From: Oscillospiraceae bacterium
Lineage (GTDB): Bacteria > Bacillota > Clostridia > Oscillospirales > CAG-272
DNA: 64,000 bases
Direction of reading: 5' to 3'
NCBI GenBank assembly: GCA_003343845.1
Contig: QAKK01000022.1
Coordinates: 1 to 64,000 of the forward strand
In this document: positions 8,334 to 16,498 of the stretch, in pieces
Numbering within the stretch: position 1 is the first letter of the stretch
How the letters are laid out: every line of letters starts with the position of its first letter
The notes under the pieces: generated by a model
What the model saw: the letters and a program-made list of their open reading frames with translations, nothing else
What the model was told of the DNA's origin: nothing
The model's database searches: none
Translations under genes and position numbers: made by a program

Positions 8334-10448
8334 TTACATTCTGTACTGCAACTCAACGATAATGTTGGTTACAAAGGAAACCATGTTGCTGACAAGGCTG
8401 GTGAACAGGATGCCGATGAACATGACGATCGCCATACCGACGATGGTCGCCAGCGTCATCACGATGTTCTTACCGAGCGTGTAGTCATGCGTGGTCTGTG
8501 CGCCGAAGAAGATGAGGAGTCCCGTCCAGACATAGCCGAGACCGACAAGCAGCGAAATGATACCGGTCTCTGCCGAGGTCACAACGTTGGAAAGCAGCGT
8601 TGCGGGAATCAGCGTGAGCACCAGCGGGAAGAGCGAATAGCAGGTTGCCACAAAGACATCCTTGAACGTGCCCTCGCCTTCAAACAGCGTCGTCAGACAC
8701 CAGTTGGAGACGACCCACAGTGCCAGCGGCAGAATGACCGAGCCTGCCTGCTCGAAAATGGTGGAATACGAACCCGTCGGGTTGAGCAGATAGCCTCTGC
8801 CGATCGAGTTATAGTAGAACGAAAGGATAACCAACCCGAGGATGGTAATCGCACCGCGAACCGAACCGCGTTTCTCATGTTTCAGATCCCAGAAACCATC
8901 AAACGGGTGGTAGATCACATGGAACGCATAGAGCAGTTCTTCCCAATAGGTCTTTTTGCCGACACGAAGTGCAGCTTCCCTGTTCTTCTTCTTATAATAC
9001 TTAGAGAAGCGTCCCCACAGGAGAACAAATGCGATGACCGCGATCGGCAGGACAATGAAGTACTTCTCAATCCACTGCTTGCGGACTTCCTGGAAAGCGG
9101 CGGAGTAGTTCGTGGTGTCATAAGCCGCCTCGAAATATTCCATGGCTTCCTTATACTCGCCGGAGCTGCTGAGCGCACGACCGATGCCGATATAAGCAAG
9201 ATCGAAGTTGGAGTTGCGCTTCAGGATCTCCTGCCAGTAGGTGATCGCCTGGTCAAATTTACGCTCGTTTTCGTTGCGGATCGCGGCGAGCAGGATGTCG
9301 CCGTATTCGGTGCGCTTGTAGACGGTGAAGAAGTTGTCGCTCTTATCGAGCAGCAGCATCTTGTCGCCCTGGTATGCGACCGCTTCAATGCTCGACAGGT
9401 TGCCGAGCTGTCCGCCGCTGTCGCCGAAGGCAAACAGCAGATGACCGTTCTGATCGTAGGTGTAGACCTTCTGACGGCGCTCGTCGATGACAGACCAGGT
9501 GTTTTCCGGTCCGACGGCAACGTCGATCAGACGCGAGACCGTCGAGCGGGTGACATTGACTTCACCGGACGGTGCAAAGTAACCGAGACGGTTCATGACT
9601 TCCTTGCCGGCGGCGTTCAGCTTGCGAACAGGCGAGTATTTGCTCGACTTGTTTTTCAGCTGTGCATACTGCTGTGCCTGACGCGCGGTGCTGTTTGCAG
9701 TCGCGGTCACGTAGATGAAGCCTTCCTTATCGACCGTGATGTTGTTGTACTCGGTCGGGATATAGGACGCCGTTGCCTTTCTCTGCTCTGCAGTCTGGAA
9801 GTTTCTCCAGATGATGTCCCATGCGCTGTAGACAACGTTCTGCGCGCCGATGAAGCCGGTGAATTCGCCCTCGCTCGTCAGTACGATAACACCCTGATAG
9901 GTTGTGGAAGAAATGACGTAGATTCGGTCATACTGGTCGACCGCAACGGCGACCGGTTTGTAAATGGAGTTTTCGCCAAACAGTGCGCTCGAGGGCTTTG
10001 CGAGAATCTTCTCGAAGTTGCCGTCGATGTCGAAGACAACCAGGCGGTTGGCATCGGTATCGCAGACGAAAATCTCCTTGGCGTTTGCAAAGACGCCGGA
10101 GGGATTGGTGAACTTATCCGGCACGCCCTGGTCGTTGATGAACGCGTCGATGGTGAACTTCAGCTTGTAGTTTGCATCGGTGACCACGATGCGGTTGTTT
10201 GCCGCATCGACAATGTAGACGCAGCCGTCCGGACCGACAAACAGGTCGCGCGGGTCGTCAATCGCAATATCAAGCCCGATATAGTCTGAATTGACGTTCA
10301 TGACCGGCGTGTACACCGTCGGCGAAGTGCGCGGCCAGCCGTCCTTGCCGTAGGTGTAAGTGGTGTAAGGCTCAACCGCGCTTGCCACAGGCGCGAGCGC
10401 CAGCACAAGCACGAGCGCGAGGAGCAGAATTTTTGTGAACTTTTTCAT
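8334..10448 (-). CDS. NHL-repeat, TPR and Yip1-like membrane protein
   Basis: 704 residues in four parts: a signal peptide (LLLALVLVLALAPVASA); an extracytoplasmic six-bladed NHL-type propeller at about 50-390 (DPRDLFVGPDGCVYIVDAANNRI and DKEGFIYVTATANS are blade motifs); two TPR-like helical pairs at about 395-455 (FDQAITYWQEILKRNSNFDL, GEYKEAMEYFEAAY); then one membrane segment, a basic loop and a Yip1-like domain with about five membrane segments to the C-terminus. It probably sits in the membrane with the propeller outside. Its place between two permease pairs suggests a structural or sensing partner; that is inference. Confidence 0.75.
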   Translation of the reverse strand: MKKFTKILLLALVLVLALAPVASAVEPYTTYTYGKDGWPRTSPTVYTPVMNVNSDYIGLDIAIDDPRDLFVGPDGCVYIVDAANNRIVVTDANYKLKFTIDAFINDQGVPDKFTNPSGVFANAKEIFVCDTDANRLVVFDIDGNFEKILAKPSSALFGENSIYKPVAVAVDQYDRIYVISSTTYQGVIVLTSEGEFTGFIGAQNVVYSAWDIIWRNFQTAEQRKATASYIPTEYNNITVDKEGFIYVTATANSTARQAQQYAQLKNKSSKYSPVRKLNAAGKEVMNRLGYFAPSGEVNVTRSTVSRLIDVAVGPENTWSVIDERRQKVYTYDQNGHLLFAFGDSGGQLGNLSSIEAVAYQGDKMLLLDKSDNFFTVYKRTEYGDILLAAIRNENERKFDQAITYWQEILKRNSNFDLAYIGIGRALSSSGEYKEAMEYFEAAYDTTNYSAAFQEVRKQWIEKYFIVLPIAVIAFVLLWGRFSKYYKKKNREAALRVGKKTYWEELLYAFHVIYHPFDGFWDLKHEKRGSVRGAITILGLVILSFYYNSIGRGYLLNPTGSYSTIFEQAGSVILPLALWVVSNWCLTTLFEGEGTFKDVFVATCYSLFPLVLTLIPATLLSNVVTSAETGIISLLVGLGYVWTGLLIFFGAQTTHDYTLGKNIVMTLATIVGMAIVMFIGILFTSLVSNMVSFVTNIIVELQYRM

Positions 10449-10460
10449 GTCTGTTCCTCC

Positions 10461-11333
10461 TTAGTCCTTCATACCGCTCGAGCCCATCGTCTCAATGACG
10501 TTGCTCTGGCAGATGACAAATACCGTGATCGGGACGATCATCATGACAACGGTTGCTGCCGCGCCGACGCCGGCACGGGCGATACCGCCGGTGACGATCT
10601 GGTTGATCGCATAGTTGAATGTTTTGAGCTGCTCACTGTAGATGTAGATCGAGTTGCCCGAATTCCACAGGTTCTTGAAGGACTCAATCATCAGCGTCAG
10701 CCATGCGGGCTTGACCATCGGCATCGCGATCACCCAGAAGGTGTAGAATTCGCCTGCGCCGTCAAGACGCGCGCTTTCCAGCACTTCGTTCGACACACCG
10801 GTCTCCATGAACTGCTTCATGAGGTACAGACCGAGCGAGGTACAGAATGCCGGGACAATCAGAGCGAGGTATGTATCCAGCCAGTGCAGCGTGCTCATCG
10901 TGAGGAAGTTTGCAATCGCGGTGACCGTCTGGTGGAACATCAGCGAATAGACGACCATGTTGAAGAAGAACTTGCGTCCCGGGAATTTCAGCTTCGACAG
11001 CGCATATGCCGCCATGGAGGACAGCAGCAGGTTGCCGAAGGTACCCGTCACGGACACGAAGACCGTGTTGAAGATGTAACGGGAGAACGGAACGTAGTTA
11101 TCGCTCATCAGCGTGAACAGGTCGCCGAAGTTGGATGCGGTCGGCTTCTCCACATAGAAGCGCGGCGGGAACATCCAGAGTTCATCAAGCGGCTTCATGG
11201 ACTGCATGATGACGTAGTACATCGGCAGGAACATGAACGTGCCCATGATGATCAGGAAAAGGTTGATACCGAAGTCACCCCCGCGGCTGCGGCTGAGGAC
11301 AACTCTATGTTTACGTGTTCTTAACTTAGCCAT
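10461..11333 (-). CDS. Carbohydrate ABC permease, MalG type (first pair)
   Basis: 290 residues with six membrane segments and the EAA loop ESARLDGAGEFYTFWVIAMP around residue 190. The N-terminus is short and basic (KLRTRKHRVVLSRSRGG). The start codon lies one base after the stop of the MalF-type gene, so the two are likely translationally coupled; the ribosome site is weak, which fits. It forms the membrane channel with the 11335-12282 product. Confidence 0.92.
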   Translation of the reverse strand: MAKLRTRKHRVVLSRSRGGDFGINLFLIIMGTFMFLPMYYVIMQSMKPLDELWMFPPRFYVEKPTASNFGDLFTLMSDNYVPFSRYIFNTVFVSVTGTFGNLLLSSMAAYALSKLKFPGRKFFFNMVVYSLMFHQTVTAIANFLTMSTLHWLDTYLALIVPAFCTSLGLYLMKQFMETGVSNEVLESARLDGAGEFYTFWVIAMPMVKPAWLTLMIESFKNLWNSGNSIYIYSEQLKTFNYAINQIVTGGIARAGVGAAATVVMMIVPITVFVICQSNVIETMGSSGMKD

Positions 11334-11334
11334 A

Positions 11335-12282
11335 TTACTGCCCTATCTTCGATAATCCTTTCTTAATAATTAAGTTGGCGCCGACCATGACCACGAAGAG
11401 GATCACGGCGATTGCCGAGGCATAGCCCATTTCATAACGCTGTCCGCCGTAGTCGTTGAGGTGGTGCACGATGGTATGCGCCGCATATTCGACCGACGGG
11501 AAGCCGCAGAGGGCATCGACGATGGCGCCGAAGCCGAAGGACTGCGTAATGGAGAGGACTGCGCCGAACATCAGCTGCGGCTTCATGTACGGCAGCGTGA
11601 TGTTCCAGAGTTCCTGCCAACGGTTCTTGATACCGTCGACCGCGCCCGCCTCATAGAGGTGACGCGGGACGTTCTGCAAACCTGCGATGAAGGACAGGAA
11701 CGCCGTGCCGAGCGAGGTCCAAAGGGCAACAACGATACAGAGCGGCATGACATAGTCCGCATCCTTGAACCAAAGGATCGCGTCGTCGATGATGCCGAGG
11801 TTGATCAGCGTACCGTTGACCCAGCCATAGGAGTCCGAGCTGAACAGCGTCTGCCAGACAAGGTAGACCGAGCCGGAAATCGAAGGTGCGTAGAAGACCA
11901 GAGTGACAACCGAACGAAGCTTCGGTCCGAGCTCGTTGATGAACCACGCGATCAGCAGCGACAGCAGGTAGGACACAGGGCCTGTGATGGAGGCGAAGAT
12001 CAGCGTGTTCTGGCAAGCCAGGATGAAAATGTCGTCGTCAAGGAAGAGGCGGATGTAGTTGTTCAACCCGAGGAAGTGCGGAAATTCCAGCAGGTTGAAG
12101 TCGGTGAAGCTCAGGACGATCGACAAGAGAACCGGGAAGACGGTGAAGACGAAGAAGAGGAGCATAAAGGGCGCGATCATGACATACGCAACCTTGTTCT
12201 TCTTCATTTCACGCCATGTCCATTGCGCTTTGGACGGTTCGCCTTGTGCCGCCGGACGCTTTTCTGTCTTGGTTTTTGACAT
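11335..12282 (-). CDS. Carbohydrate ABC permease, MalF type (first pair)
   Basis: 315 residues with six membrane segments and the EAA loop EAGAVDGIKNRWQELWNITLP near residue 220. Second gene of the operon, after the binding-protein gene and a short hairpin. AAGGAG lies nine bases before the ATG. No nucleotide-binding protein is encoded in the operon, so an ATPase of MsmX type from elsewhere must power it (known for CUT1 systems of Bacillota, inferred here). Confidence 0.92.
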   Translation of the reverse strand: MSKTKTEKRPAAQGEPSKAQWTWREMKKNKVAYVMIAPFMLLFFVFTVFPVLLSIVLSFTDFNLLEFPHFLGLNNYIRLFLDDDIFILACQNTLIFASITGPVSYLLSLLIAWFINELGPKLRSVVTLVFYAPSISGSVYLVWQTLFSSDSYGWVNGTLINLGIIDDAILWFKDADYVMPLCIVVALWTSLGTAFLSFIAGLQNVPRHLYEAGAVDGIKNRWQELWNITLPYMKPQLMFGAVLSITQSFGFGAIVDALCGFPSVEYAAHTIVHHLNDYGGQRYEMGYASAIAVILFVVMVGANLIIKKGLSKIGQ

Positions 12283-12314
12283 GAATTTTTCTCCTTATTT
12301 AATATATAAGATCT

Positions 12315-12330
12315 AAAAGCGTCCGCTTTT
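12315..12330 (-). other. Hairpin at the end of the binding-protein gene
   Basis: AAAAGCG-TC-CGCTTTT overlaps the stop codon of the solute-binding protein gene. A hairpin here could stabilise the upstream mRNA or lower expression of the permeases, as in other ABC operons. Confidence 0.5.
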
Positions 12331-15322
12331 ATTCATGGATCTTATGCTCTGCAAGCCACTGTTCCATCTCCGCCTTGACTTCGGGAGAGGTCTCATAGGT
12401 CTTGCCGAGTTCAAGCGTCGGCAGTTCAAACTCCTCACGCTTACGGGTGATCTCCTTGTTGATCGTGTTGACGTAAGATTGGAGCTTGGTCACGGGGTCT
12501 GCGCCGTCATTGACAACGCCGAGCACCGCAAATTCAAGGTAACGTGCGAAAATGTACGCGCCGGGATAGTTGGTGATGGCGGAGAGGTTGTCGAACTGAT
12601 CCATCAGCGCCTCATACTCACTGGTCGTCCAAGGCATTTCAGCAAGCGCCTCACGGTTTGCCGTGTTATACTTTGCCGCCTGTCCGATGGTCGTCACGAG
12701 GTCGCTGCCGTATGCCGCCTGTGCGTCCTTACCGCAGAACCACTTCATAAACTGCCAGGTGCTCTTCTCGTCCTTCGTGCCATGCATCATGATCGAGGCA
12801 GCCACCGTATTGACCGCGTTGTAGTTGATCGTACCGTCCTCGCGGACCGTGCCCGGCAGCGGAACCATCTCCCACAGACCGTTGATCTCGGTTGCGAAGA
12901 CCGTCAGCTGGTTGTAGGTGGTGGAATAGTCGGCAATCAGAATCGGCATCTCACCGGTTCTGAAACGGTTCGGACCGTCAAAGGTGAACGGGAATGAGTA
13001 GTCGGTGAAGAAGCGCGTGTACTTTTCAAATGCGTCGATCGCCACGTTCGAGTCGAGACCCGAGCGCAGACCGTCGTCGGCAAAACGGTCGCCGCCCATC
13101 TGATAAAGGAAGATGTCGTACTCATGGTTGAGACCGACCGACATGTTGTTTGCCTGGAGAACCGGGAGCATCGCGAGGACGTCGTCCCAGGTCTTCGGAA
13201 TCTCAAGTCCGAGGTCGGCAAGCACGTCGATGCGGACAAACATCATATAGAAGCCTGCGCGCTGCGGCAGACCGTAGGTCGTGCCGTAGAGCGTGACCGG
13301 AATGGTGGTCGCCTCATTGAACTGGCTGATGGCGTCGTCAAAGCCCTCGTAATCGTTGAGCGGGAGAACCGCACTGCGGATTGCATAGTTGATGACATCT
13401 ACGCCGCCGCAGCCGAGGAAGGCATCGGGCCCCTGTCCGGAAAGGACAGAAGGAAGCAGCGTACCTGCCGCAACGAGTTTGACGTCGACGCCGATCTCGG
13501 TATCGGGCGTAAAGTCGTTGGAGACGAGGTTCTTCAGGATCTTCGCCTGGTCACGGCCTTCGGTCGTCCAGACTTCGATTGAAGTCGCCGTATCGCCATT
13601 GACCGCCGTTGCGCCCATGGTGCTGTAGTCGGTTGTAAAGCTTGCAAGGAAGGAGCGAAGCTCAAACCATACCGCCTCGCCGAAGCTTGCATTCGCCTTC
13701 GGCATCGCGTTGTCCTTCGGCTGAATCAGAATGTAGTCCAGACGCAGCGGCTGCGAACGCACGGTATTGAGCCATGTGCCGAGGGTACCGATATAGGTTT
13801 TGAGGTTTTTGAGGTTGGGGGCAATCTCATCTTCGTCGCCGCCCATACGCTTGAGCAGGAACGCGACCTTGTCCAGCGTCGCGGTCTGCGAACCCTTTTC
13901 GCCGCAGAGCTCGGTGATGAGATTCGAAACGGTGTACAGGTTTTTCGACTCGATCAGCATGGTCTTGATCGTGTTGGGCATCAGGCGGGAGAACCCGTAG
14001 TCGCGGTATTCATCCGGCGATGCACCGGTCAGCTTCATGATATTCATGTAGCAGTCGTTGATGTTATCCAGCGACGTCTCGACCTGACGGATAATGTCCG
14101 CAAAGTCGCCGAGACCGACCTCAAGGCGCAGGGTGTGTGTGCCGGGCGTGAGGTAGAACTCAAACTCGGTCGCGCCGTCCGTCAGGCTCTTGCACTGCCA
14201 GTCCTTCGTATAGTCGAAGCGGAGGCTGTAGCATTCCTTGAACGGAACCTCGCCATCGAGGTACAGCGTGCGCGACGTGAACATACCGGAAAGGTCGTTC
14301 TGCTTGCTGCGGATGGCGATGGAATAGAAGCCCTCGGTTGCAACCTCGAAGTTGTATTCGACCCACTGACCGACCGTCTTCATATTCTCGTTGCCGCCCA
14401 TATAATTCAGGCGCTGCACGGTCGGATCCTGCGGAGAGGTGATGGCGCTGGTGCGGTCGGTCAGCGGATAAATGGATTCATCCGACTGATAGACCGGGCG
14501 CTCCGCCTCGAGCTTGATCGGGGCGTCCGTGCCCTGCTTGTATGTATACGCAGCCTTGTATTCCTCGTAGGTGGGAATCTCTTTTTCGGGTTCGAGGATG
14601 ATCTGCTTGATGCTCATCGGCTCGCGCGATGCTTCCAGCGTGATCGTGTTTTCGCCGGCTGCAAAGTAGAACAGCAACGGATCGGTGTAATAGCCGGTCG
14701 AATCCTTGACCGTATAGTCGATCCATTCAATCGCCGAGAGGTTGTGCGGGCGGAGATCGTTGCCGGCGAGATCTTCCTGGAAGCCGCCGTTCGCCTCATA
14801 CTGCGGCGCCCACTTCTTGGTGATCGTGATGGAACGCGCCTCGGAGAACGGAACCTTGCCGTTGACATAGAGAATGCGCTCGATATCGGTCGACTTCTCC
14901 GCATTGTCCCCGCGCTTTGCGTTGCCGGGGTAGCAGACCAGTCTGACACTGTAAAGTCCCGCCTCGCGAACGGTGAACTTCCAGGTCACTTTACCGCTGT
15001 CGGACGTATACAGAGAATGCTCTCCGTCGGCATTGACGTCGTAAAGGACTTCCGCCTCGCGATCGGTCGTTGCATCCGCATCGTATGCAGTCGCGTCGAT
15101 CGTCACCGTCGAGGAAGCCTGCTTCTTGTCGGCGTGCCGCTCAAGATACGTCTTATAGTCAGACGTGTTCAGAATCTCATTCCACTCCTGCATGGTGCGA
15201 CGTGAAGACGTCTCTGCCGCGCCCGTACCGTCCGCCGCGAAGGCAACAGGGGTGAGGCAGGTGCAGACCATGAGCAGAGCAAGAACAAGGCTCATCGCTT
15301 TTGACAGCTTGGCTCTCATCAT
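12329..15322 (-). CDS. Very long solute-binding protein with CBM-like regions
   Basis: 997 residues, about twice the usual size. A signal peptide (LVLALLMVCTCLTPVAFA|AD) is followed by two beta-sandwich regions resembling carbohydrate-binding modules (about 50-245, with FYFAAGENTITLEAS; and 275-410, with YLTPGTHTLRLEVGL), a helical linker to ~575, and a bacterial extracellular solute-binding domain type 1 to ~940 (PDAFLGCGGVDVINYA, WDDVLAMLPVLQANN, WQFMKWFCGKDAQAAY). The Cys residues in the signal peptide do not form a lipobox (the residue before Cys is V or T), so membrane anchoring is unclear. First gene of the operon; GGAGG precedes the ATG. Confidence 0.85.
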   Translation of the reverse strand: MMRAKLSKAMSLVLALLMVCTCLTPVAFAADGTGAAETSSRRTMQEWNEILNTSDYKTYLERHADKKQASSTVTIDATAYDADATTDREAEVLYDVNADGEHSLYTSDSGKVTWKFTVREAGLYSVRLVCYPGNAKRGDNAEKSTDIERILYVNGKVPFSEARSITITKKWAPQYEANGGFQEDLAGNDLRPHNLSAIEWIDYTVKDSTGYYTDPLLFYFAAGENTITLEASREPMSIKQIILEPEKEIPTYEEYKAAYTYKQGTDAPIKLEAERPVYQSDESIYPLTDRTSAITSPQDPTVQRLNYMGGNENMKTVGQWVEYNFEVATEGFYSIAIRSKQNDLSGMFTSRTLYLDGEVPFKECYSLRFDYTKDWQCKSLTDGATEFEFYLTPGTHTLRLEVGLGDFADIIRQVETSLDNINDCYMNIMKLTGASPDEYRDYGFSRLMPNTIKTMLIESKNLYTVSNLITELCGEKGSQTATLDKVAFLLKRMGGDEDEIAPNLKNLKTYIGTLGTWLNTVRSQPLRLDYILIQPKDNAMPKANASFGEAVWFELRSFLASFTTDYSTMGATAVNGDTATSIEVWTTEGRDQAKILKNLVSNDFTPDTEIGVDVKLVAAGTLLPSVLSGQGPDAFLGCGGVDVINYAIRSAVLPLNDYEGFDDAISQFNEATTIPVTLYGTTYGLPQRAGFYMMFVRIDVLADLGLEIPKTWDDVLAMLPVLQANNMSVGLNHEYDIFLYQMGGDRFADDGLRSGLDSNVAIDAFEKYTRFFTDYSFPFTFDGPNRFRTGEMPILIADYSTTYNQLTVFATEINGLWEMVPLPGTVREDGTINYNAVNTVAASIMMHGTKDEKSTWQFMKWFCGKDAQAAYGSDLVTTIGQAAKYNTANREALAEMPWTTSEYEALMDQFDNLSAITNYPGAYIFARYLEFAVLGVVNDGADPVTKLQSYVNTINKEITRKREEFELPTLELGKTYETSPEVKAEMEQWLAEHKIHE

Positions 15323-15357
15323 AACTCAAAACCTCCAAAGTTTGCGTGATTGGGGAT

Positions 15358-15376
15358 GCGCGCGTCATACGCGCGC
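15358..15376 (-). other. GC hairpin in the operon leader
   Basis: GCGCGCG-TCATA-CGCGCGC, a perfect 7-base stem between the leader terminator and the ribosome site of the binding-protein gene. Confidence 0.5.
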
Positions 15377-15390
15377 ACACACGCGCATAG

Positions 15391-15439
15391 GACAAAAAAT
15401 TTCGGAACCGCCGCACACCAACCGGCGGCGGAAGGTTCC
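15391..15439 (-). terminator. Terminator-like hairpin inside the operon leader
   Basis: On the minus strand, GGAA...CCGCCGC pairs with GCGGCGG-TTCC (15439-15404, one side bulge), and GAAATTTTTT follows directly (15403-15394). It lies about 75 bases after the probable transcript start and 70 before the first gene, so it could attenuate the whole operon. No known riboswitch class was recognised. Confidence 0.6.
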
Positions 15440-15508
15440 AGGAGGCAAATTGCACAAGAACAGCGGAAAATCCTCTCGTCTCCGGCAGGTCTGTGCAAAA
15501 TACCCATA

Positions 15509-15524
15509 AATGTACTCGTACATT
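15509..15524 (-). promoter_or_regulatory. Palindromic operator over the -10/start region
   Basis: AATGTAC-TC-GTACATT is a perfect 7+2+7 inverted repeat that overlaps the downstream half of the -10 box of the sugar-uptake promoter. This position suits a repressor; no regulator gene is present nearby. Confidence 0.55.
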
Positions 15525-15550
15525 CTACCACAGCCATGGAAACTTGTCAA
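15522..15550 (-). promoter_or_regulatory. Sigma-A promoter of the sugar-uptake operon
   Basis: Minus strand: TTGACA (15550-15545), 17-base spacer ending TGTGG, TAGAAT (15527-15522). Both boxes are near consensus and an extended TGn is present. Confidence 0.8.
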
Positions 15551-15968
15551 GAGCGCTGTTCACGCCTTTTTATGCCGAAAAAGGCTGTGCGGGTGTTTTT
15601 TGCTTACCTTTTTTATTTTTATGCACCGCTGCGGCAGAACCGACGGTTCGTGCGCCGGATCGTTTCCCCTGCTCTATCACCTAAAATGTTAATAATAATA
15701 ACATATTTCGTTTAAAACAGGGGGTTAACGCCGCATTCGCAGTCGTTTCTTCATGTTCCGCGCTATACGTTTACTGTGATTAAACATTTTGCAGGGTTTA
15801 ACAGGCAGAAAACGCCTTCACGAGCCGTGCACGTCTTCTTTGCATTTTGCACAAATTTCGACACTATTTTTCTACACGTGTGCAAGATGCACAATCAGGA
15901 TGAATCGCCCGCGCATTTTGCTCCGCCACATTTGCATTTTCTCTAATGATCCGAGTTATATTAAAAAA
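15551..15968. other. AT-rich gap without a recognised gene
   Basis: No frame here has a ribosome site and coding character. The stretch includes several T-runs (15568-15573, 15597-15602, 15610-15619) and AT-rich tracts near 15685-15715. I see upstream promoter DNA at the low end and a terminator just past the high end, otherwise nothing. Confidence 0.5.
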
Positions 15969-15999
15969 TATCCGCGTCGGAGGAAATCCGATGCGGATA
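15964..15999 (-). terminator. Terminator after the iscU-like gene
   Basis: TATCCGC-TCGGA and TCCGA-GCGGATA form a 12 of 13-base stem (15969-15999); on the minus strand it is followed by TTTTTT. Confidence 0.85.
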
Positions 16000-16018
16000 G
16001 ATGGGAAAATTCCCGTGT

Positions 16019-16480
16019 TTATTCTTCGTCGGTGTGGTGCTCGTGCTCGTGATCGTGATCGCAAGCCGCACAGGCAGCCGCCTCGGCAATGACGGGATGG
16101 TCAATGCCCTGCTTTTTGTAGTAGTCGGCAAGTGCCGCCTTGACGGCTTCCTCCGCCAGCACCGAACAATGCACCTTGACCGCCGGCAGACCGCCGAGCG
16201 CCTCAATGACTGCCTTGTTGGTCAGGGTGAGCGCCTCGTCGATGCTCTTCCCCTTGATCATCTCGGTCGCCATGGACGAGGTGGCGATCGCTGCGCCGCA
16301 GCCGAAGGTCTTGAATTTGGCGTCGGTGATGATGCCGTTGTCAATCTTCAGGTACATCTTCATGATGTCGCCGCACTTGGCGTTGCCGATCTCGCCGATG
16401 CCGTCCGCATTTTCAATCTCGCCGACGTTTCTCGGGTTGGTGAAGTGATCCATCACCTTTTCGCTGTATAACATACTCAT
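16019..16480 (-). CDS. iscU: IscU/NifU-type Fe-S scaffold with metal-binding-like tail
   Basis: 153 residues. The scaffold builds Fe-S clusters from cysteine-derived sulfur. The three cluster-ligand cysteines and the conserved Asp are present (AKCGDIMKMY, FGCGAAIATSS, VHCSVLAEEAV). After the usual end at about residue 128 there is an extra tail, AAACAACDHDHEHEHH, with two Cys and five His. It lies 18 bases after the cysteine desulfurase gene, a normal pair. Start: first of two nearby ATGs, with AGGAG upstream. Confidence 0.93.
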   Translation of the reverse strand: MSMLYSEKVMDHFTNPRNVGEIENADGIGEIGNAKCGDIMKMYLKIDNGIITDAKFKTFGCGAAIATSSMATEMIKGKSIDEALTLTNKAVIEALGGLPAVKVHCSVLAEEAVKAALADYYKKQGIDHPVIAEAAACAACDHDHEHEHHTDEE

Positions 16481-16498
16481 AGCCGTAATTCTCCTTTT

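Noticed and set aside
15404..15439. Plus-strand terminator
   Set aside because: The T-run is only on the minus-strand side; no plus-strand gene precedes it.
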